Shown piece by piece: positions 1 to 7,988 of a stretch of 64,000 nucleotides of DNA. The notes beneath the pieces were generated by a model, which saw only the letters and a program-made list of their open reading frames with translations, had not been told where the DNA came from and searched no databases. A program made the position numbers and the translations under genes. Source of the DNA: Eutreptiella sp. 'Long Island Sound 2002'. Taxonomy: Eukaryota; Euglenozoa; Euglenophyceae; Eutreptiales; Eutreptiaceae. The stretch spans positions 12,071,298 to 12,135,297 of the forward strand of contig OZ038395.1 of assembly GCA_964036045.1 (NCBI GenBank), written 5' to 3'. The stretch's first letter is position 1; each line of letters starts with the position of its first letter.

Positions 1-1281
1 TACTCGTCAGTCAGCGTGCTATATTCTGAAAACGTTTTGCACCGATGCATGCATCCACGGGCGGATGTAATAGAGGAGAATCTTCAGTTTTGTTTTTTTT
101 TTAAATAAAAACAACAACTGCGAGTAAGTAAGCCAGACCAACAGACGAAAAAATATACATGGTGTCACATCAAATAAACGGATCATGAAGAAGGAAACGA
201 ATGTACAAATCGAAGGGGACAAAACAACAATGTATAGGAGACACAAGTAACATACAAACAACCATGCCTGCGGTCAGATGCAGTAAGCGCTGGAAGCAGG
301 AATGCTTGGCAGCAAGGCGCTCGTGTACTTGGAAGATAGGTAAGGGTTGCAGAATCAACCGTTTGATTGCTGGAGGTGGTGTGTTATTGCCTGTTCGGGT
401 CAAACATAGAAGCCACCGCCATTGGTCATGACGGAATGTCCCACAAAATAAAACTACATCGGCTGGGTTTGGACTGTAATATGCGTCGAATTCCGAAAGA
501 GTTTGCGGTGATCACATACGGCTGACAATTAGAGCATTTGGGACAGAGCACGAACAGTGCTGGAAAAAATGGTAAGTGTGTTGCTTGCCTCTTTGATGCA
601 CCTGCCTCTTTACCCAAAAGAATGCTTTGAGTCTGGAGTTCTTGAAGGTCCTTGTATTCTCATCCTTTTTAACGGATTCATCTGTTTTACTTATATTAAT
701 TGCTGTGTTGAGAGCACGAGTGTTTGTCTGCCATACCACCGGCGCGGCAGCGGTAAGGCCGCGACACAATGAATCAACCAGGCCTCTTGGTTTTCGTCTT
801 AGCACAATTCGACCGACAGACTGGTGACCGATCTGACATATGGTTTGATGTCTCCGATTTGGACATATCCCCGGTGCCTTGTCAATGCCGTCTGGCTCTT
901 TGCAGCTGCCCTTCTGCCTCCCCAGTCACACCCCCTTGCAGAGGAATATGGTGATGGCGACCCGTCCCCGGGTGTCATATAGCCAGCGAGTGCGAACGGC
1001 TTTACTGGCGCTAAGGAAACAACCCGTGACGCAACGCCAAATCGAATGGCATGTGCGCGTGTGGGGTGTGTGGAAGATACAACTTAAAGGAGCACTTGTG
1101 CCAGCAGCCATGCAATCTCCACCAGCAACCCAAGAGCAAAACCAACGCCGCTAATGCCCCCATTTGTCAAAAATGTGAAAACTTTCCCGTGCGAAATTTT
1201 CACACAGGCAAGACAGGACGTTGAACAACGTGCTACCAAAACGTAGGCCAAAACTCTTGGTGGAGCTCGAAATTTCATAAA
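1..1281. other. left-end region, no supported gene
   Basis: No frame in this stretch has recognisable motifs or convincing length. The longest candidates are under 100 codons, overlap each other on both strands and start at weak positions. A plus-strand frame with an ATG at 951 runs to 1154 (about 67 residues, basic, Gln-rich end); I can neither support nor exclude it. Two A/T tracts lie near 90-115. Composition is moderate-GC, unlike the blocks after 12.8 kb. Confidence 0.5.
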
Positions 1282-2583
1282 TTACATCAGTGTTGCATAC
1301 ACTGCATTGTGATCAGACCACTTGTCGGGGATCAAATCTATCACCCCTGTGTCAATCAATTCCACTCCTCTATACCAGATACTGTCTACAAATCCACCAT
1401 GCACCGAAGTTTTCGAGTTTTCTGGTGTTCCCAGAGCATAGCCATTCGCAATCAAAAGTTTGTAAGGAACTGAGTTCCACGCCTGTATCTGATCATCACG
1501 CCACCCGCTGCGCACCAGAAAATCTGCATTTTTTCCAAGCCGATCAGAATTGAAGTCGCCAAGTATTATGTCTGATCCTTGGTCTATCATTTTCTGTATG
1601 GTGTATGTCTTTATATTTGTGATAAGTTCAGTAGAGTCCCGTTGGTGCCGTTCTTCGTCCGGCCCACCACCACATAAATGGGCGCAACCAATGCGCATTT
1701 GTTTATTAGTCGCTTCATGTTGAAGGGTTACAATCACATTCTTCCTGTGTGTGTAGCACGGCGTAGCATCGTCATTAGTATCAGTAATTTTGGTATCAAT
1801 CAATGACCAAGGCGAGTCTCGCCTCCGTAATACGGATATTATATCCCACTTCGAGGTTGCGACATTGACGACCACTTCATATGGTGTCTCACTCAAACGC
1901 GTCTCCAGTATTGTTTTTTTAGGCGACTCTTGCAAAAAGATTGCATCTGCTTTGTTCGCGTTGTTTATCAGATATTCAACCTTTTCGTGTTTCTTTCCTG
2001 TATATCCATCAACTTCCCAGGCAAAGTTTGCGCTGATAATGGTAATGGCATCGGATCTTGGGGAATCCACTGTCACCTGGTTAGAGTTAGGGTTAGGGTT
2101 AGGGTTAGGATCCGCTGTCACATAGGGCAAAGCTTTTATAAGATAACTGGGTATGTGCTGACCACCCCATGTGTTCACTCGACCCTCCAGGTTGGATCCA
2201 ATGTACTGGATTATGGGCTTCTGCAAAAGGTTCAGATATTGCACTGGAAAGGGAGGGTCTGCATTAAGTATCTGGGATGTTATACCTAACAGATGACTAC
2301 GCCGGTGGATTTCAGCGTCCATGCTCTGTGACGACTGTTGCAGACGCCAATGGCCACCGAGCCTGTTTGCATCTGTGGCATTCATCATGCCAACATTACG
2401 ACCCAACTTCGCAAGGTGATTGCAGAAGTCAAACACATCAGTATTCTCCTCTAGGTGCAGAGAAATTGAGCCATTTCTCTCAGCTACCATACGCTGCATA
2501 GCATCACGGTAGTCAGGTTGGTGGCAGATGTGGCAAATCAGTGATGGATTTCGTTGTAGGACTTGGTCCATTACCTGAAGCAT
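1282..2583 (-). CDS. endonuclease/exonuclease/phosphatase (EEP) superfamily protein
   Basis: 433 residues from an ATG at 2583. The C-terminal half (about 178-433) has the ordered EEP motifs: an early Asn strand (SANF, 183-186), LQES with the metal-binding Glu (217-220), AHLCGGG (301-307), GDFN (342-345), VDSIWYR (399-405) and terminal SDHNAV (423-428). These make a metal-dependent phosphodiesterase fold. The substrate could be DNA, RNA, a phosphoinositide or a tyrosyl-DNA adduct; nothing visible decides. Residues 1-155 are a separate globular-looking domain with several Cys and His near the start (CHICHQ, 18-23) that I do not recognise. The two halves are joined by a linker of alternating Pro-Asn (about 159-167) encoded by TTAGGG-type repeats. 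No introns are evident. It is divergent from the DUF3431 gene, and their 5' ends overlap or nearly so. Confidence 0.8.
   Translation of the reverse strand: MLQVMDQVLQRNPSLICHICHQPDYRDAMQRMVAERNGSISLHLEENTDVFDFCNHLAKLGRNVGMMNATDANRLGGHWRLQQSSQSMDAEIHRRSHLLGITSQILNADPPFPVQYLNLLQKPIIQYIGSNLEGRVNTWGGQHIPSYLIKALPYVTADPNPNPNPNSNQVTVDSPRSDAITIISANFAWEVDGYTGKKHEKVEYLINNANKADAIFLQESPKKTILETRLSETPYEVVVNVATSKWDIISVLRRRDSPWSLIDTKITDTNDDATPCYTHRKNVIVTLQHEATNKQMRIGCAHLCGGGPDEERHQRDSTELITNIKTYTIQKMIDQGSDIILGDFNSDRLGKNADFLVRSGWRDDQIQAWNSVPYKLLIANGYALGTPENSKTSVHGGFVDSIWYRGVELIDTGVIDLIPDKWSDHNAVYATLM
2081..2110. repeat. interstitial telomere-like (TTAGGG)n array inside a coding frame
   Basis: Five hexamers in a row: TTAGAG, three TTAGGG, then TTAGGA. 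Read on the minus strand in the frame of the EEP gene, they encode alternating Pro-Asn. The array falls exactly at the junction between that protein's two domains. Confidence 0.9.
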
Positions 2584-3304
2584 AGCGCGATATGCTGAGA
2601 CCGAGTCTCTGTACAGGCTTGTCAGGTTCCTACACAGATCATTACATCCTACAAGGTACCTTATTTACAATAAGGGATCAACAAACATTAATGCTGCCAG
2701 ATTACAGATTCCCCTGTGTTATGTCGAAATCATTCGGTTGCCCAATGTGGGTCGCTGTGACCACACATACTTGCACCACATAGTGCAGAATTATGATTGC
2801 AACGGACTGGCCCCCATGACAGTGTTCCTCAGTGCAACCGCGCTTGAACCACACAAACAATGGCAAACCAGGTGGCTGGTTCATTTGCTCAGACAAGGGC
2901 GTATTTCTGCGTCAAGGGGGGCTTTTGTTGTTGACACAGGCGGCCAAACACCACAAAGTCATTATGGATTTGCCCCCACACACCATCTTACGCAAACACA
3001 GCAAAACCAACAGGAATATGGCCAAACGCATCTTTTCCCAGCCACACTGAGGCCATATGAAAAGTGGTATCATCATCACTTTGGTGATCTCACTTTGCCG
3101 TTTGTAAACTTCCAGTCCTTGTTTGCCGTCACAAACACACAAATTTGCTCTGCTCGTTCAAGGGGATGCTATGAAACTCTTTTACAGGAGCTGTCTGTGC
3201 ATGCCAACCCCGAAGTTGGACACTACATCGAACGTTCTTGGATAAGCATATTCAGGGTCTCCTCTATTTCTTTCAGAATCCGCAAAAAACTTCAACCTTC
3301 TTGA
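2579..3304 (+). CDS. DUF3431-family protein, start unresolved
   Basis: The open frame runs from just after an in-frame TGA (2576-2578) to the stop at 3304, about 241 residues. Family-like landmarks appear in order: IARY at the first codons, IYNKGS near 2663-2680, LPNVGR and HTYLHHIVQNYD near 2738-2780, MTVFLSA, RPYEKWYHHHF, and NPEVGHYIERSW near the end. These match my recollection of DUF3431, a family of unknown function seen in fungi, algae, bacteria and large viruses and often near sugar-modifying genes. The conserved N-terminal block lies upstream of any ATG in this frame; only ATA (2582) or TTG (2738, too late) are available. Either the start is non-AUG, a short 5' exon is spliced to an acceptor such as catag ending near 2585, or the gene is damaged at its 5' end. 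Confidence 0.7.
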   Translation, partial: SIARYAETESLYRLVRFLHRSLHPTRYLIYNKGSTNINAARLQIPLCYVEIIRLPNVGRCDHTYLHHIVQNYDCNGLAPMTVFLSATALEPHKQWQTRWLVHLLRQGRISASRGAFVVDTGGQTPQSHYGFAPTHHLTQTQQNQQEYGQTHLFPATLRPYEKWYHHHFGDLTLPFVNFQSLFAVTNTQICSARSRGCYETLLQELSVHANPEVGHYIERSWISIFRVSSISFRIRKKLQPS

Positions 3305-3784
3305 GAAGTTAGTTATGTGAAGGCAAACAAGGGTTCCACACAAACTCTACCTGATCAGCATATCGGACGTTCCACCCGTGCTTGAGATACCAGGTGCCCG
3401 AGGCAGACATGGCTGTATCGTCTGTATTGCAGAAATCGGCCTCCTCGGTTTTCGAACATTTATGACATAGGATGTGCATTCATCAACGTGCGCTGAGGAC
3501 ACTGCGACAGAGACGCACTAACTTGATACAGTGGCCACTAGATCATTGTCCCTTCCCTACCCTGCAATGGGTGAGCAGAAGTAACGCGGCCCCGGTGATC
3601 AAAAAGGCGAAGGTGTAATACCACAGGTTACCACCGGAGTGCGAACAGCCAGGACTCCGCCAGTATATGTCATGTTGTAGATCTGCACTCATAAAATTGC
3701 TTTTTGCATGTAATAGGTCAGAATAGGCGAAAAAAAATGGATATTTTTCAGATTTCTACATATCAAAAGTTGACATAAACAACA
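3305..3784. promoter_or_regulatory. intergenic region, AT-rich just before the helicase ATG
   Basis: No coding frame is seen. The last 90 bases are much richer in A/T than the rest, with an A8 run and TATTTTTC, and end in AACAACA directly before the ATG. An 8-base stretch AAAATTGC (3693-3700) differs by one base from the mimivirus-type early motif AAAATTGA and lies about 85 bases upstream. One near-match proves nothing, so I offer it only as a candidate promoter. Confidence 0.25.
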
Positions 3785-5680
3785 ATGCGGACAACACGAA
3801 AAAGCTCGCTGAAGGCCTGTGGGAGCCGCCGAGCAAAGCGCTTCTACTGCCCAAGGGGCGAGATTTGTGTCAAAATTGCAAATGGTCCAAATTCAGGTTT
3901 GTCTCGCTGTGTCAGGCGGGGTGAAATGGCCGCGGGGGATATTATTGTGGACCTCGGGCCAAGGGCTGGTGACACAGTCCAGAGTGTTACTCCCTGGGTG
4001 TACACACAGGGTCGAGTTGGCATTAACAAGGAAGCACAAGATCGCATAAAGGAAGCAGGTCTCGATGAAACGCTTCAGTGTGGCAGTAGGAAGCCAATGT
4101 GGCACCAAAATGTACTTGGTTGGCTCACTCATCACTCTACACCCTTCAAACGTCTGCTAGTGGTATGGCAGATGGGATTGGGTAAGACACAGGGCATGTT
4201 GCGGGTGCTCGACAATTACTTTGATGACACTAGACCTAAACTGGTACTTGTTCCAAGTCCTCAAGCAATTCGCAATTTCTATGCGGACCTTGTGCGATGG
4301 GACAGTCGCTACAAACATTGGCTGTTGCACAAAACTGATCTGCTACATGAAAACGTGGATCTGCTAAATAAGCTGAGGAATGGCAAGGAATTGACAATCG
4401 AGGATATAACTACGATTTCCCAGTCAGTCCGTCAAGTATTAGAGTCGCGCCAACGTGGCAAGCCGAGGATGCCAGGAGACATACGTGCCTTCACCTTCAC
4501 TCATGCTGGTGGAAAAACAATAATGAACGATGGTATAATGAAGTCCCGTGAGGAAAAACGGCCAAATTCACTGGACAACTGTATCATAGTGGTTGATGAG
4601 GCACATCAAATGTACTATCCTGAAGGTACCACGAAGAACTACCAAGAGCATCTCGACGCACTCCGCAAACGACTGCAAGGGTGCCACAATTCCATACTTG
4701 TCATGTTCACTGGTACACCGCTTGTAGCAAACAAAGATGATGCAAAAAAACTGATGGCAGTGGTGCAAGGTAGTGACACCGGGACACTGCAGGAAGGTTA
4801 TGTGTCATATTTCATCGACCGCCCCCATCAGCTTTTTGCGAAAACAACACCAGAGCAAGTGGCATTTCAACCCCCAGCTGTTCATTTTGTTTCTATGAGT
4901 GACGAAATACAACAAAGATGGAAGATAATACGATTTGGCCGCAAATTAAATGACAAAAGGCACTGTCTTGATCAGGATCCGTTGCCCAAAGGCTGCATGG
5001 GGCGTATGCCTGCGAGTGAGTACATTGCATTCGATACACACCAACAAGGGAGGAGGATGAATGATATCAAAAAAGAAAATGCAGCAGAAATGGCAACCAA
5101 GTTTAATGCGATTGCAAAGAGCATAGTAGGAGACGACAGGAAAACCGTCGTAATGATTCACAAAAGCAACGGCTTCGATACACTGGTACATGTACTGAAA
5201 CTATATGGGTTGACGGTATTAGCACCCAACCCCCGACCCACAGATAAAAAGCAAAAGGCTGAGCAATTGAACGACATAGCAGCATTCAACAGCATAAGTA
5301 ATAAGCTTGGAGAGGAGAACCAGGTCATAGTATTGTACGAGGCCTTCAACGTTAGCGTCAGTCTCCGCAACGTTCGCCGATTGATATTCGCTGATTTATC
5401 TCCCGGACTACAATATCCGAAGTGGGCTGAGTTTCAGCAGCGGATTGCTAGATCCCTACGACAGTGCGGTCACAATGATCTTCCACTCGATAAACAAACA
5501 TTGGAAATCGAAGTTTTCATTGCCATTCACACTCTTGATGAGTCGTATCCACCCACGCTTGATTGTGAAAAGTGGCTGAAACTTCTTCAGTCTTACAAAT
5601 ATGAAAGCTTTAGGGCAGAGTATCAGGAGCTTTGTAATGTCAGTATTGATGGTTCACTTTACAGCAGAAAAGCGGCATAA
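3785..5680 (+). CDS. NCLDV-type SF2 helicase/ATPase (VETF / D6-D11-like)
   Basis: 631 residues, uninterrupted. It has a complete SF2 motor: a Q-like MWHQ region (105-108), Walker A GLGKT in VVWQMGLGKT (126-135), motif Ia VLVPSPQ (154-160), motif II VVDEAH (269-274), motif III FTGTP (308-312), and motif VI QQRIARSLR followed by a CGHNDLP turn (551-567). The motif VI region, with a His and LP just after the Arg finger and then a strand, resembles NCLDV VETF small-subunit and D6/D11-type ATPases (early transcription initiation or termination) more than cellular Snf2 proteins, although WQMGLGKT is Snf2-like. Residues 1-60 are basic with four Cys (12, 22, 28, 42) and may be a small metal-binding head. 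The convergent lectin gene ends only 15 bases downstream, virus-like packing. Specific role not proven. Confidence 0.8.
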   Translation: MRTTRKSSLKACGSRRAKRFYCPRGEICVKIANGPNSGLSRCVRRGEMAAGDIIVDLGPRAGDTVQSVTPWVYTQGRVGINKEAQDRIKEAGLDETLQCGSRKPMWHQNVLGWLTHHSTPFKRLLVVWQMGLGKTQGMLRVLDNYFDDTRPKLVLVPSPQAIRNFYADLVRWDSRYKHWLLHKTDLLHENVDLLNKLRNGKELTIEDITTISQSVRQVLESRQRGKPRMPGDIRAFTFTHAGGKTIMNDGIMKSREEKRPNSLDNCIIVVDEAHQMYYPEGTTKNYQEHLDALRKRLQGCHNSILVMFTGTPLVANKDDAKKLMAVVQGSDTGTLQEGYVSYFIDRPHQLFAKTTPEQVAFQPPAVHFVSMSDEIQQRWKIIRFGRKLNDKRHCLDQDPLPKGCMGRMPASEYIAFDTHQQGRRMNDIKKENAAEMATKFNAIAKSIVGDDRKTVVMIHKSNGFDTLVHVLKLYGLTVLAPNPRPTDKKQKAEQLNDIAAFNSISNKLGEENQVIVLYEAFNVSVSLRNVRRLIFADLSPGLQYPKWAEFQQRIARSLRQCGHNDLPLDKQTLEIEVFIAIHTLDESYPPTLDCEKWLKLLQSYKYESFRAEYQELCNVSIDGSLYSRKAA

Positions 5681-5695
5681 TTCATTCGATTTGTG

Positions 5696-6298
5696 TTATG
5701 GCGCCCAGTCGACACCAGACGCAATTTTAATCCGAAAACTGTGCGCCTGTGCCTCAGTCAGTACGTTGTTGCTGACCACGTCGGGGTACGGATCCATGTA
5801 CCAGTCCGGTGACGCCCCCAGTCGTAGTAGCTTATCAGAATTCCACACAATTTTATAGCCCCCGTGATTTTTTGTTATTGACCAGAGCTTGGCTGGCCGT
5901 GTGACCACTGTCTCCAGTTTTTCGGTCTCATCATTCCATACTAGGTAGCCGCCATTGGAATTCGATATCGTATACCCAGTGTCATTAGGTGAAATGAACC
6001 ACTGCAAGAGAGGTCCGTCTTGTGGTGAATCAGCCATTAACAATACAGGTGTTATATGGGCCCCGATGTTGTCTGTACCGGCCATGTACCATCCTGATCC
6101 TCCTGATCCATCGAGTTGGGGATGGGAGATTCTAACGGCCTGGGTGTCTTGGTTTTCAATATTCTTAAGTTCCGTCTCAATACTCTCCATACCCGATCGA
6201 CAGGTGTTGGCAAGTTGCTTAAGGCTTTGACGCCTCAGTGCTATGGCATCCAAAGACGTCAGTATTCGTCCAACAGACTTCTGAACCTCATCGGCCAT
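5696..6298 (-). CDS. coiled-coil protein with beta-trefoil (ricin-B-like) lectin domain
   Basis: 200 residues from the ATG at 6298, which follows an A-rich leader; an earlier in-frame TTG at 6328 is less likely. Residues 1-50 are helical and probably coiled coil. Residues about 55-200 show spaced blocks typical of a beta-trefoil: GWYMAGTD, LQWFISPNDTGYTISNSNGG, KLWSITKNHGGYKIVWNSD with LLRLG, and a closing HSFRIK. The recurring pattern W-x-I-x(4-5)-GY-x-I and the glycine-rich turns suggest a carbohydrate-binding agglutinin or ricin-B relative, but the QxW motif itself is not clean, so a fascin-like fold is also possible. There is no signal peptide or membrane segment. It is convergent with the helicase and next to a glycosyltransferase-like gene, consistent with a glycan-related role (inference). 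Confidence 0.6.
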   Translation of the reverse strand: MADEVQKSVGRILTSLDAIALRRQSLKQLANTCRSGMESIETELKNIENQDTQAVRISHPQLDGSGGSGWYMAGTDNIGAHITPVLLMADSPQDGPLLQWFISPNDTGYTISNSNGGYLVWNDETEKLETVVTRPAKLWSITKNHGGYKIVWNSDKLLRLGASPDWYMDPYPDVVSNNVLTEAQAHSFRIKIASGVDWAP

Positions 6299-6805
6299 TT
6301 TGTTTTTTAATCTTTGTACAAATGCCAAAACGCTAGTAACATAAATCTGTCTACTGAAATCGAACCGATGTCAGTACACCACGACCTATCCTCGGCCAGA
6401 CCCATGACCTGAAACGGGCCAGCCTTGTAACACGGACCTTCGGGGCACCTGGTCTGTGTATATCAGTATGCACGTGTGCTGATCTCTGGCGCCTCTGGTG
6501 TGGCGGAGACATTTCGACAGCCATCTAATTTTTTGTCTATAAAAATTTCTGCGTTTGTATGCCATGGTATATCCATTAAACATCATTAACATACCCTGGT
6601 TGTAACTGGTACCGGAAGAGAAATACTGGTATGTAACCAAAAGACGAAAGGTTGCAAATGCAAACAGTCATTAGGAGTTCGCCCGTACATGATGCTGCCC
6701 TGTTGCTCATATTTGCTGAACCAGGTGGTCGTACACACATCCACATGTCTCTTGACTGAATTCCCGACGAGGACAGAGTAGCCATATTCTAAGAAAAAGA
6801 AAAAA
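6299..6805. other. intergenic region between divergent lectin and glycosyltransferase-like genes
   Basis: Small frames on the minus strand cross this region but carry no motifs and run into the neighbouring gene, so I do not annotate them. The last 15 bases before the plus-strand ATG at 6806 are almost pure A/G (AAGAAAAAGAAAAAA). Promoters for both flanking genes are expected here, but none is identifiable. Confidence 0.4.
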
Positions 6806-7717
6806 ATGAAACCAGGCAAAATGGTAATAGAAAACATTGCAGTTGCTGCGATGGTTTGTGCGATTGTGATTGTACTTATGAGGCACTTGTGTCGATGGAA
6901 AGCATATGTGCCAACTCTGGTGCCCACCAAAAACAGCGGCAAGGCTTTGTGTGTGTATGCGTATTTCCACAATGGTTGTGATAGAAACAAACACAATCTG
7001 TCCTTTTTTCTTAGATACGGAGTGCATGCACGGCAACATTGCGATTACATTGTAGTTGTCAACAAGGGTTTACGCCATGGATTGTTCAGTATGGCGCTAG
7101 ATTGTGATGTCCCATCACATGTAGAGGTGGTGTTCCGCCCAAACAAAGGATATGATTTTGGGGGCTATAGACACGGGGTTTTGCACAAGAAAGAAGTGCA
7201 CGGCCAGATCTACAGCCACTACATATTTCTGAACACTTCAGTCCGGGGGCCATTTGTTCGATGCATCAGGTCGCTGAGCGAATGGCCAAGACTATTCCTG
7301 GACCTGTTTGCGCAGAATAATGTGCATTTGGTGGGATGCACAATCAACAGCAGCAAGGTTGAGCCACATGTGCAGTCCATGTCGTTCGCCTTGACTTTGG
7401 ATGGCCTGATGTTGATTTGGAGGTCAGTTATGATGAAATCTTTTTATCATTTAAGGTATGCTGTGCTGTACCAAGAAGTCAGGATGTCACGCCTGATATT
7501 ACAGAACGGATGGCGCATTGATTGCATAGCAGAGAGTCTTCGTGGCAAGGAGTGGAACCCACCGCCGAAAATTGACCCGAATCCAACCTCCAACAGTGGT
7601 GATGCCGTATATCCGGGTGCGTATTTTGGTCGGACCTTGACAATCCATGATGTTCCGTTTTTGAAGACGAACAGAGGCCTTTATGTGCCTTTGCAGCAGG
7701 AGTGGGACCACAGATAA
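6806..7717 (+). CDS. type II membrane glycosyltransferase-like protein (RgpF-like)
   Basis: 303 residues. A hydrophobic segment at about 7-25 after a short basic start predicts a signal-anchor with the rest in the Golgi/ER lumen or outside. The body begins ALCVYAYFHNG (47-57) with NLSFFLRYG (64-72), CDYIVVVNKG (79-88), then NKGYDFGGYRHG (113-124) and HYIFLNTSVRGPF (138-150). The strand-then-NKGYDFG arrangement resembles rhamnan-synthesis-F-like and algal/viral hypothetical glycosyltransferases, but no classic DxD is seen. The segment SFALTLDGLMLIW (193-205) and the acidic-aromatic ending AYFGRTLTIHD are also family-like in my recollection. The donor and acceptor sugars cannot be inferred. No introns are evident. 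A short duplication (GTACAAGT twice) follows the stop. Confidence 0.6.
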   Translation: MKPGKMVIENIAVAAMVCAIVIVLMRHLCRWKAYVPTLVPTKNSGKALCVYAYFHNGCDRNKHNLSFFLRYGVHARQHCDYIVVVNKGLRHGLFSMALDCDVPSHVEVVFRPNKGYDFGGYRHGVLHKKEVHGQIYSHYIFLNTSVRGPFVRCIRSLSEWPRLFLDLFAQNNVHLVGCTINSSKVEPHVQSMSFALTLDGLMLIWRSVMMKSFYHLRYAVLYQEVRMSRLILQNGWRIDCIAESLRGKEWNPPPKIDPNPTSNSGDAVYPGAYFGRTLTIHDVPFLKTNRGLYVPLQQEWDHR

Positions 7718-7988
7718 TTGTACAAGTGTACAAGTGTAATCGTCTGGTTTTTTCGTTTTCTGTGATTGTTTGAAGAGGAAGGGTCGTTGGATATTGATCA
7801 TTACTCATCTTTATCATCTAGGGATTGCTTGGGAGGCTTCGATATTGTTTTTGTGGGCACACTTTGCATCGAATGCGGGCACCACCACACAAGGGTCACC
7901 AATTCCAAATCCCAACCCAGAAACCCAACAGCGCAACGTTCCCAAAAGCCCGCAAAGACATGACTCCGACTCCTCTTATCACCACCTC

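Noticed and set aside
3693-3700. Confident mimivirus-type early promoter before the helicase
   Set aside because: Only one site, with one mismatch to AAAATTGA, and no comparable element before the other genes.
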